Source of the DNA: Aliidiomarina minuta
GTDB taxonomy: Bacteria; Pseudomonadota; Gammaproteobacteria; Enterobacterales; Alteromonadaceae
Direction: 5' to 3'
NCBI RefSeq assembly: GCF_003987145.1
Contig: NZ_PIPL01000003.1
Coordinates: 248,001 to 312,000, forward strand
Length of the DNA stretch: 64,000 nucleotides
Shown here: piece by piece, positions 42,546-49,865 of the stretch
How the letters are laid out: each line of letters starts with the position of its first letter
Numbering within the stretch: the first letter of the stretch is position 1
Translations under genes and position numbers: made by a program
The notes under the pieces: model-generated
Seen by the model: only the letters and a program-made list of their open reading frames with translations
Told to the model about the DNA's origin: nothing
Database searches by the model: none

Positions 42546-42698
42546 AACCCGAAATTAGTACTGAGTTGTTCTCTAATTTACCACTCTTGTTCGATTAATA
42601 ATTGATGGTTGCTTTCTATCCTTACGGGGCAGTTAGTTGACTGCAACAAGAGACAGTAAAACGAACAATCACTTATTTATCTGTTAAGGAATACAATC

Positions 42699-43184
42699 AT
42701 GAAAAAATTAACACTTGCGCTGGGAGTAGCAGCATTAGTTGCTGGCTCTTCAGCCGTAGCACAAACCAGTGACACAGTAACCTTTAGCGGCTCAATCCCC
42801 GCTGTATGTACATTGAACCTGAATGACCTGTTAGCCCCGGGCGCATTAGACCTTGCGGCTGGCGCACCTTTCCAGAAGGTAGCGGGTGTAGGTATCTGGT
42901 GTAACGATGGTCTTGGTTTTGCTGATGTCACTTACTCTACTGGTGGTGATGGCCTGATAGGCGCTTCCAGCGGCCATGAAATTACTTATGACGGACAGGT
43001 TGTAGGTGTCGGTGGCCCTGTATCTGTACCACCTTTCACAGGTGCTACATTGAGTCAGCCTGCGGGCAATGACATGGCCGGTAACCATGTTTATTCAGAC
43101 CTGGAAATTCAGCCTCTTACCAACGGTTTTGAGCCTGCGGATACTTATACCGGCGTTATCGATATAAGTGTTGCACCTCAATAA
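42699..43184 (+). CDS. Major pilin subunit, tandem copy 2
   Basis: The 161-residue precursor begins with the same signal peptide type as copy 1 and keeps identical cysteine positions (37, 68). The shared mature segment runs through TSDTVTFSGSIPA, LNLNDLLAPGALDL and VAGVGIWCNDGLGFADVTY. The central loop is shorter and changed (STGGDGLIGASSGHEITYDG), as are PFTGATLSQ and the LEIQPLTNGFEPADTY region. TTAAGGA lies nine bases before the ATG. The pattern fits gene duplication followed by surface-loop divergence. A strong terminator separates it from the chaperone gene. Confidence 0.82.
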   Translation: MKKLTLALGVAALVAGSSAVAQTSDTVTFSGSIPAVCTLNLNDLLAPGALDLAAGAPFQKVAGVGIWCNDGLGFADVTYSTGGDGLIGASSGHEITYDGQVVGVGGPVSVPPFTGATLSQPAGNDMAGNHVYSDLEIQPLTNGFEPADTYTGVIDISVAPQ

Positions 43185-43225
43185 GTTGGATTGCTTAAGT
43201 TATATGTACTCCAGATATAAGTTAT

Positions 43226-43250
43226 GGCGGCCTGCGCAGGCCGCCTTTTT
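43226..43250 (+). terminator. Strong intrinsic terminator between pilin 2 and the chaperone
   Basis: A perfect 20-base palindrome GGCGGCCTGCGCAGGCCGCC (43226-43245) is followed by TTTTT. It should cut transcription before the assembly genes, giving far more pilin than chaperone and usher messages. Confidence 0.9.
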
Positions 43251-43266
43251 GGATCCGAGGTTGGTT

Positions 43267-44031
43267 ATGTTAAAAACAATAAAATATTTAGCCTTTCTGT
43301 TTATTATCTCTTTGACTCAACCCTTATGGGCTTACGAGTTATTTCCTATCAGTTTAACTTTGGATGAGGTGGGTAGGGGATCCGCCGGTGTTTTTCGCTT
43401 GCAGAATACTAATGAGAGACCACTAACCATTGAAGTAACTGCTGCCCGTCGTTTATTTGAGGATGGTTATTATAACGAGACCGAACCTGCAGAGGACGAC
43501 TTTCTTATTATGCCGCCCCAGGCATACATAGAGCCGGGTGAATTTCAGGTGTTTCGAGTGCGTTACCTGGGTGAAACACAACTCAATCAGTCTGCTGGTT
43601 ATCGAATTATATTCCGCCAACTGCCAGTTGACCTGGGGCCTCTGGAAGGGTCCGGGGTACGCTTTGTCATGCATGTACATGCTCCGGTGTTTGTTTCACC
43701 TGTGGGGGTGGAGCCTCGTATCAGCAGTACTATCGATTTCACGCCTTTGCACGATGAAACACGTTTTGACCCAGGTTATTTTGATGTTGCCAATGAGGAC
43801 GGAGTCATAGTGCTGACGAATCACGGCGATGGCATGCAGGACTTGTCATTGGGTCGGCTGGAAGTCACCTCTGAGCACGGGGAAACATTATCATTACCCT
43901 GGAGCGAGTTTTCGAGAGGTGTTTTCGTACGTTATTTACTACCAGGGGGAGAAAGCAGAATTCCGGTGGAGGGTCTGGGATTGGAAGTCGAGGGTAAATT
44001 AGCGTCGGTACGTTTTGTAAGTACAGAATAA
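43267..44031 (+). CDS. Periplasmic pilus chaperone (PapD-like)
   Basis: The 254-residue exported protein has a signal peptide ending PLWA|Y and a two-domain immunoglobulin-like layout. The first domain contains FPISLTLDEVGRGSAGVFRLQNTNERPLTIEV and PPQAYIEPGEFQVFRVRYLG, the G1-strand region that zips pilins. The second has FVSPVGVEPR. This looks closer to archaic (Csu-like) or alternative chaperones than to PapD itself. GAGG lies before the ATG at 43267; longer open frames upstream overlap the terminator. The usher ATG follows the stop directly. Confidence 0.85.
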   Translation: MLKTIKYLAFLFIISLTQPLWAYELFPISLTLDEVGRGSAGVFRLQNTNERPLTIEVTAARRLFEDGYYNETEPAEDDFLIMPPQAYIEPGEFQVFRVRYLGETQLNQSAGYRIIFRQLPVDLGPLEGSGVRFVMHVHAPVFVSPVGVEPRISSTIDFTPLHDETRFDPGYFDVANEDGVIVLTNHGDGMQDLSLGRLEVTSEHGETLSLPWSEFSRGVFVRYLLPGGESRIPVEGLGLEVEGKLASVRFVSTE

Positions 44032-46305
44032 ATGCGCTCTACTGTTGCGTTACTGTTCTTGCTGGCTTTTTCACCTGTGGCCCAGTCAGCTATTTTTGAG
44101 GTTCCTCTGATTTATGATGAGCATGAGGTTGGGTTCGTTCTCATCGAAATGGTTGGGAGTGAGGTTGTGGCTGTAGATGGGGCTGGCCTTGCTGAGTCTT
44201 TGCAGTATCGGCTGGAGAGTGGCCTGCGTGAGCGACTAAAAAATATGAGTATGCTATCGGCGGAAGAGCTACAGGAATTTGGTATTGAAATTTCGTTCAG
44301 GCCCAGAACTATGGATCTGGTAGCTCGCCTGAGCTCAGACGTGTTTGGAACTTCTGATATCAGCCTTAACACCCGCCAGCCGGTGCGAGGGAACATGGTT
44401 GCCCCCGCATCCTGGGCTTTTTTGAATAATTTTAATGTGGCTGCTGAACAAGAATTAAACACCGAGGATAAACGGGCCAATGCTGACTGGCTGGGGTCGT
44501 TAAACCTGGGCGGGGTTAGGGGCTTGAATCTTATCTGGTCTGCAACCGGTGACTATATATCATCAACGGAGACCACCAACCTGTATCGTGGCGAAGTAAC
44601 CGCCTTTCATGATATGCCAGCGGTACCTTTGCGCCTGGCCGTGGGTGATATTACTACGCAACCCAGAGGGCATCTCGCCGGCAGTCCGTTGGGAGGTTTC
44701 TCAATTGACACCGCCTATTATGAACTGCAGCCGACCCGGCGTATTTCACCGGGTACCCGTCAGCAACTGGTGGTTCGTGAGCGAGCCGATATCGAGATTT
44801 ATATTAATGGCCGCGGATTGCAGCGTTTGCGTTTGGCACCGGGTCGTTATGATCTAACTGACCTGCCGTTAAATCAGGGCAGTAATGAAATAGAGGTTTT
44901 TTTGTTTTATGCCTCTGGCGAATACGAAGTTCAGCGTTTTACGCAGTTTTATAATGCGCAGCTATTGGACCCCGGGATTGTCAATTTCTCGCTGGCTGGC
45001 GGTTATCGATCTGAATTTTCGCCTGACGAGGGAATTGTTTACAGTGAGGACTCCCTGGTAAGTGCCGCCATTGATCGAGGCATGACCCGATGGTTAACCC
45101 TGGGAGCGAACGCGCAGCACCATGAACTTGGAAACGTGGTTGGGCTGAGCACGGTATTGGGCACTCCATTTGGTAGCTTTAGTTTTCGATATTCGCAAAG
45201 TGAAGCCGAAGGAGTAACCGGGAATGCAGCAAGCGGAGAATGGCAGCACCGGGTTTTTGGAGCTCATCGTTCAGGCGCGCCTAACTTGCGACTCGCCTAC
45301 GATAATTATGAAACATTTAATAACACCCCCTGGCTGAATAACCGGATGCTGGACGGAAGTCGGGTGCTGGCAAGTTACAGTGCCTATATGGGAGACAATA
45401 TTGAGCTTCGTTTTAGTTATCAGGATAATCGGTCTCGTGATGACCTGGTTCGTCGTGAAGGTGAAGTCAGAGCGGTTTACCGATGGCGTGGAGTACGTGT
45501 CGGCGGAGGTGTGCGGCGAAGTAACTTTTTAATGACCGATAGCGATGAGTATGAAGGCTTCCTGAGCATAGATATTAACATATTCAGGCCCCATTCCGGG
45601 ATGCGGTATCGAGCGACCTATGACTCTTATGATGAACAGGCTCAGCTTGCTATCGCTAAAGTGTCCCGGGAAGTCACTGGAGCTTCCGCATTCAGTCTCG
45701 CTCACGTGGAAAACCCGTTATCAAGTACCACCTATGGCCGCGCCGACTATATTGCAAACCGAGCTCGTATGGGGGTCTTTAGTCAGTATGAAAATACCAA
45801 TAGTGGTGACTCAGGATACGCAGGAGCACAGTTTAATACTGCAATGGGTTGGGCTGATGGTCACTTTGGCTGGGGACGGGCTGGCACAGGACCCTTTACG
45901 ATAGTTTCATCGCATGAATCATTGCAAAAGGCGCCGGTACTCGTTAATGAAACGCCCTATGGACCAGAAGCTATAGCTAAACCTTTTGCCGGGGCTTTAC
46001 TCACTGCAAGGCCACGTCATAGAGGCAACAACCTGATGGTGAACGTACCAGACGCGCCCATAGGTTATGACTGGGGAAGTGGCCAGCATCATGCTGGCGC
46101 CGGAGCGGTAACCGGAACTTTAATTACAGTAGGCTCAGATGCTTATTATTCGGTGCTGGGGGTTCTCAAAGATGCGCAAGGTGAGCCTATACAGTTGCAG
46201 GCAGCGCGTCTGTCTGGAGAAGAGTTAAGTATGACTATTTTTACCAATAGTGGGGGCGTTTTATTGCAGAAGGGCTGCGCCCAGGGAACTATACAATCCA
46301 ACTGA
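44032..46305 (+). CDS. Outer-membrane pilus usher, C-terminus frameshifted
   Basis: The 757-residue frame has a signal peptide (ending VAQSA) and an N-terminal domain (to about 120). It has usher-typical barrel and plug sequences, such as VVRERADIEIYINGRGLQRLRLAPGRYDLTDLPLNQGSNEIEVFLF, and a plug-like DAQGEPIQLQAARL near 715-730. At codon 741 a run of five G (46252-46256) shifts the frame and the protein ends in 16 foreign residues (VLLQKGCAQ...). One extra G would restore 790 residues. The chaperone stop touches its ATG. Ushers secrete and assemble pilins; the missing end is the last part of the C-terminal domains, so this allele may be inactive. See the separate entry for the displaced tail. 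Confidence 0.82.
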   Translation: MRSTVALLFLLAFSPVAQSAIFEVPLIYDEHEVGFVLIEMVGSEVVAVDGAGLAESLQYRLESGLRERLKNMSMLSAEELQEFGIEISFRPRTMDLVARLSSDVFGTSDISLNTRQPVRGNMVAPASWAFLNNFNVAAEQELNTEDKRANADWLGSLNLGGVRGLNLIWSATGDYISSTETTNLYRGEVTAFHDMPAVPLRLAVGDITTQPRGHLAGSPLGGFSIDTAYYELQPTRRISPGTRQQLVVRERADIEIYINGRGLQRLRLAPGRYDLTDLPLNQGSNEIEVFLFYASGEYEVQRFTQFYNAQLLDPGIVNFSLAGGYRSEFSPDEGIVYSEDSLVSAAIDRGMTRWLTLGANAQHHELGNVVGLSTVLGTPFGSFSFRYSQSEAEGVTGNAASGEWQHRVFGAHRSGAPNLRLAYDNYETFNNTPWLNNRMLDGSRVLASYSAYMGDNIELRFSYQDNRSRDDLVRREGEVRAVYRWRGVRVGGGVRRSNFLMTDSDEYEGFLSIDINIFRPHSGMRYRATYDSYDEQAQLAIAKVSREVTGASAFSLAHVENPLSSTTYGRADYIANRARMGVFSQYENTNSGDSGYAGAQFNTAMGWADGHFGWGRAGTGPFTIVSSHESLQKAPVLVNETPYGPEAIAKPFAGALLTARPRHRGNNLMVNVPDAPIGYDWGSGQHHAGAGAVTGTLITVGSDAYYSVLGVLKDAQGEPIQLQAARLSGEELSMTIFTNSGGVLLQKGCAQGTIQSN

Positions 46306-46403
46306 CTCAACAGCCCGAGGTGAACTACCGTCTGCATATTCCGGAGGACGCGGACACCCTTTATCGGGTTGGCGAATTAACTCCTGCTGAGATGGCGAGG
46401 TGA
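46257..46403 (+). pseudogene. Out-of-frame C-terminal 48 residues of the usher
   Basis: Reading the frame that begins RFIAEGLRPGNYTIQL gives the normal end of an usher (the pattern GRFxAEGLxPGxYxIxL is what I expect here), with RLHIPEDADTLYRVGELTP before the stop TGA at 46401-46403. No stop interrupts it and the last residues end exactly at the adhesin start (a GTGA junction at 46400-46403). The reading is too well preserved for a long-dead pseudogene. Confidence 0.8.
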
Positions 46404-46408
46404 TTACA

Positions 46409-47305
46409 ATGATAGTCCGATATAAAGCATACCTGGCATTGGCAATATTATTGCTGATGGTATCAGACGCTGGAGCAACAAAAGACAACGAGTGTTCGGG
46501 AAGCTGGTTGATAACGGTTCATGAAACGCGAACTGAGTTTACCGCTGGAAATGAGGTCGCCGCGTGGCTTCCCGCTGAATTAAGGTTGAGCGGGGCACTG
46601 GTAGACTGTGTCGACTATATGTTGATAGGCCCAGGGGATGGATCTTCCTGGTGGATTGATAGTGGTTTTGAGCGACTTGAAGTCACACCTTATGATGCGA
46701 GGCGCAATCCGTTACTGATCCCACGACAAGGCGATGGTTGGTTGCTGCCGTTGCCGGGGCAACAGGAACAGCATTCTTTCTGGTTGCGGGTGGCGAATGC
46801 CAGACAAGCCGTACCCGGAGTTTACCGCGGTTTAATTGAAAGCGAGCCAGGTAGCCGGCGAATTTCTCATATGCCTTTGTTAAGGGAATCTACTGCGCTT
46901 GAATTTGTAGTTGAACCTCGTGTTTCACTGCATTTGGATTCGCTCAACGGTGGTTGGAGTGGAGGGAAAAACTCATATTTTCGGGTTGGATTAGGGGTTT
47001 TGCATAGCGGTCTGACACGAGAGTTTGATGTCGTGTTGAATAGCAACACTGACGTTTCACTGGAAATTAGTAGTCAGAACCTTGGCCTGCTGCGTCATAC
47101 TGAGCGCTACAGCGCGACTATTCCCTATCAACTCAGGGTCAACTGGCAATCAGTTGATTTGACCGGTGTAGGCATGGTGCACTTACCTCGCCAGGGCAAT
47201 AACTGGCGGGTTCCTATGCAGGTGTCGGTCCCCTATGTTTCTGATTTTGCGCTCGCCGGAGAGTATAGTGACGTTATTACTATAAATGCTTATGCTCAGG
47301 AATAA
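46409..47305 (+). CDS. Putative tip adhesin or minor pilin of the chaperone-usher locus
   Basis: The 298-residue exported protein has a signal peptide (YLALAILLLMVSDAGA|T), two early cysteines (NEC and DCVDY) in a separate N-terminal domain (about 25-165), and a C-terminal pilin-like domain that ends AGEYSDVITINAYAQ. Two-domain, last-gene subunits are usually tip adhesins. I do not recognise the N-terminal fold or receptor. GAGG lies before ATG 46409; a GTG at 46400 overlaps the restored usher stop and is an alternative start. Confidence 0.65.
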   Translation: MIVRYKAYLALAILLLMVSDAGATKDNECSGSWLITVHETRTEFTAGNEVAAWLPAELRLSGALVDCVDYMLIGPGDGSSWWIDSGFERLEVTPYDARRNPLLIPRQGDGWLLPLPGQQEQHSFWLRVANARQAVPGVYRGLIESEPGSRRISHMPLLRESTALEFVVEPRVSLHLDSLNGGWSGGKNSYFRVGLGVLHSGLTREFDVVLNSNTDVSLEISSQNLGLLRHTERYSATIPYQLRVNWQSVDLTGVGMVHLPRQGNNWRVPMQVSVPYVSDFALAGEYSDVITINAYAQE

Positions 47306-47372
47306 ACTTATTACTAATTTTTAACAATCTGTTATGTTAATATTATAGGTCATTTCCAATCGGAGAAATTGC

Positions 47373-47777
47373 ATGCAGGGTAAAGTTCGTTGGTGTGGGG
47401 ATTTAACTTTTTTAGGTACTTCTGATAGCGGTCATCAGGTCGTTATGGATGGTAATAGTGGCGGAAAGGCCCCAAGCCCAATGGAAATGGTATTACTGTC
47501 TACAGCCAGTTGCTCTTCTGTGGATGTGGTTAATATTTTAGAAAAAGCCCGCCAGGCCGTTAATGGTTGTGAAGTGGAGATCAAAGCGCAGCGTGCGGAT
47601 TCGGTACCCGCTGTGTTTACCGCTATTCACCTGCATTTCATAGTTAGCGGCGCTAATGTCGGCGAGTCTCATGTGGAGAGGGCGGTAAAACTCTCAGCAG
47701 AAAAGTATTGTTCAGTTTCCATTATGCTCGGGCACTCTGTGGAAATCAGTCACAGCTATGAAGTAAAAAGTAGCTAA
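47373..47777 (+). CDS. yhfA: OsmC family protein, YhfA type
   Basis: The 134-residue cytosolic protein closely follows E. coli YhfA: LTFLG.SDSGHQVVMDGNSGGKAPSPMEMVLLSTASC, a second cysteine in SAEKYCSVSIML and the end SHSYEV. OsmC/Ohr proteins are dimeric thiol peroxidases or related enzymes; the YhfA branch has no settled substrate. CGGAG lies before the ATG at 47373. It follows the pilus locus by 67 bases and is probably independent. Confidence 0.88.
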   Translation: MQGKVRWCGDLTFLGTSDSGHQVVMDGNSGGKAPSPMEMVLLSTASCSSVDVVNILEKARQAVNGCEVEIKAQRADSVPAVFTAIHLHFIVSGANVGESHVERAVKLSAEKYCSVSIMLGHSVEISHSYEVKSS

Positions 47778-47857
47778 TTTGAATTGGTTTAAATTCTGTT
47801 AGGTACAGGTATACTAAATAAAGCATCTATTGGCGTTTAGTCAGGTAAACGGAATTA

Positions 47858-49372
47858 ATGGATATAATAATTATAGAGGACAACCCGGAAACGCTAGGCG
47901 TGCTACGGGACTTTTTTCGTTCAGTTGATACCTCAGCATCAATTCAGACCTACACTAACGGCAATTCGCTGCTTGAAGGCGATGCTGTAGTGGCTGCTGA
48001 TATTCTGATTCTGGGCTATGATCTGGGTGTTTCAGTGACGGGGACTGAGTTATTAAGTTATCTGGAGTGGAGCCACCGGATTTCGGCGAAAACCCAGGTT
48101 GTTTTTGTCTCCAATACCATAGAGCAGGCTCGTCGGCAGGCGCCACTCCGGTTTACCGTAAGTAACTTCTATAATAAACCGGTAAGCCTGGCTCATGTGG
48201 CGACTATCGTTAAGTTTGCGCGGCGTAACCGTGATTACTTCTCGTCTGTTTTCTATATGATTGATAAGCAGAAGTGGGCTGCTGCCTATAAAAGCCTGCA
48301 GCTTTGCAAGCAGGGGTGCCCGGCAGAACTAGAAGAGCAGGCCTTGTTGATTGAGTTTATGCTGAATGTTCAGCAAGGCTCCTATAGTCACTTATTACGC
48401 AGGGTGCAGTCAGTTAAAGAACTGAGTTGGGCACCTTATATACGAGTAAGGGCATTGGCGGCACTGGGGCAGTACGAAAAGTGTAAGCAGCTTTTTTCGA
48501 CCTACGATGAAAAGGACCCTTACTTTAGCGCCAGCCTGGCGGTGGTAAATCAGCTGGCGGTGACGTCGCACAGTGACCCCGAGTCTTTTATGCCTGCCCA
48601 CTTGAAAGATTCTGACTTGTCTTTGTTTGAATGTGAGTATAAAGCAGCGTTGCTGACCAATAGTGGTAATTGGTTGAAGGCTCTGGGTTATTTGGCGAAT
48701 AAGCAGAAACGTGCGCCGAAACGATCACACAAAGCCTATTTCTATTCTGTTGCCATTGTGAAAAACCTTTGTCTTGAATTGTTTCAGGAAACGGATAATG
48801 AATCGTATATTCACCTGGAAAAACATCTGGAGTTTCACGCTCAGCTGTTACAGCAGGATTGTCAAACGAGGGACTTAGAATTATTCCAGGAGCTGTTGCC
48901 AGCGTTGGTGCAAGCCCTGCAGTGCGGAAAGCTCCGGGAGCAGGAAACAAGCGGATTAATCATGGATGACATGGAAGGCGGGGACAATTCGCCGTTCGTT
49001 TACATCCTGCGCTATATAGTGAAATGGCTGGAGGAAGGCAAAGCTTCTGTACCCACTGTGTACCAGTGTGCTCTCGCAATTGAGCGTCAGGGCTCTACGA
49101 GTCGCGCTGCTACCAACCAGCTATTATTGCAAAAAGTGCTTGAATTCACTTTAAAGAAACCAGTGCAACGGGCATTTTTATCCAATCAGTTAGGTAAAAT
49201 GTTATTTAAGTCGGGGCGAGCTGATTTAGCGGCTATGACTTTTACCAGAGGCGTCAGCTTACAGCCTGATAATCAAAAGATGAGTAACAACCTGCAGGCA
49301 TGCATGAGACACCTGGATGTGCGGCAGTTTCTTGGCCATGAAGTTATCTTGACTGGTAACGTTGAGAGTTAA
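47858..49372 (+). CDS. Receiver-domain protein with TPR-like C-terminus, phosphoacceptor lost
   Basis: The 504-residue cytosolic protein has a receiver-like fold at residues 1-120: IIIIEDNPETL (acidic pair E7/D8), VVFVSNT (S85) and FYNKPV (K107). The usual phosphoacceptor position reads ILILG53YDLG where related receivers have Asp (DYDLG), so phosphorylation is doubtful, although D55 lies two residues away. The rest (about 125-500) is helical with TPR-like repeats, the clearest being LGKMLFKSGRADLAAMTFTRGVSLQPDNQKMSNNL at the end. It has no DNA-binding or enzymatic output, so it probably acts through protein contacts. No kinase gene is nearby. Confidence 0.75.
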   Translation: MDIIIIEDNPETLGVLRDFFRSVDTSASIQTYTNGNSLLEGDAVVAADILILGYDLGVSVTGTELLSYLEWSHRISAKTQVVFVSNTIEQARRQAPLRFTVSNFYNKPVSLAHVATIVKFARRNRDYFSSVFYMIDKQKWAAAYKSLQLCKQGCPAELEEQALLIEFMLNVQQGSYSHLLRRVQSVKELSWAPYIRVRALAALGQYEKCKQLFSTYDEKDPYFSASLAVVNQLAVTSHSDPESFMPAHLKDSDLSLFECEYKAALLTNSGNWLKALGYLANKQKRAPKRSHKAYFYSVAIVKNLCLELFQETDNESYIHLEKHLEFHAQLLQQDCQTRDLELFQELLPALVQALQCGKLREQETSGLIMDDMEGGDNSPFVYILRYIVKWLEEGKASVPTVYQCALAIERQGSTSRAATNQLLLQKVLEFTLKKPVQRAFLSNQLGKMLFKSGRADLAAMTFTRGVSLQPDNQKMSNNLQACMRHLDVRQFLGHEVILTGNVES

Positions 49373-49398
49373 AAATAGCTTTTACGAAGCGAAATGTG

Positions 49399-49427
49399 TT
49401 GACAAAATCAAGACTCACCTCTATATC
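49399..49427 (+). promoter_or_regulatory. Promoter of maoP
   Basis: TTGACA (49399-49404) and TATATC (49422-49427) are 17 bases apart, a near-ideal sigma-70 promoter about 39 bases before the maoP start. Confidence 0.6.
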
Positions 49428-49465
49428 GTTTGTATTGTAATCAGACTGATTTTGGTGAGGACATC

Positions 49466-49831
49466 ATGGCCGCTTTAAACCGCGATATTTTATTAAGAAA
49501 ACCTTTCAATGACTTTCGCAACTACCCCTATGGTTTTGCGCGGTCAGGTGATTTCTCTATTCGGGAAAGCGATGCTTTACTGCATTATGGGTGTTTAATC
49601 AGCGCCATGCTTGCTGGCGAACTGGTAGCAGAAAGTGACGAAGATATAAGTTTGCTCGCAGTGGCCCGGGGCGAACAAGCAGCGACTACAGCTGTTGAGA
49701 AGGCTTGGGTTAAATATCAAAGCCGCATTAATCGCCCTAAAGTAGGCAGTATGTATGGGCGTAGTAAAATAGCGGATGAGGATTATTACTCCAGCTCTAC
49801 TGAAGATGATGACCTGGTGCTTGAGGATTAA
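49466..49831 (+). CDS. maoP: DUF413 protein, MaoP-like
   Basis: The 121-residue protein matches E. coli MaoP (YifE) in LRKPFNDFRNYPYGFARSGDFSIRESDALLHYG, VARGEQAATTAVEKAWVKYQSRINRPK and an acidic, variable C-terminus. In E. coli MaoP is needed to organise the Ori macrodomain through a nearby maoS site. TGAGGA lies before the ATG at 49466; a longer frame from 49430 adds non-matching residues. The regulatory or maoS-like DNA could not be identified by eye. A terminator follows. Confidence 0.85.
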   Translation: MAALNRDILLRKPFNDFRNYPYGFARSGDFSIRESDALLHYGCLISAMLAGELVAESDEDISLLAVARGEQAATTAVEKAWVKYQSRINRPKVGSMYGRSKIADEDYYSSSTEDDDLVLED

Positions 49832-49856
49832 AGAAGCCGGCGTTTGCCGGCTTCTT
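49831..49856. terminator. Bidirectional intrinsic terminator
   Basis: AAGAAGCCGGC and GCCGGCTTCTT pair perfectly around a GTTT loop between the convergent maoP and purD genes. Confidence 0.9.
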
Positions 49857-49865
49857 TGTACATGA

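Noticed and set aside
43168..43266. 33-codon N-terminal extension of the chaperone
   Set aside because: It would run through the pilin 2 stop and a strong terminator; the signal peptide begins at 43267.
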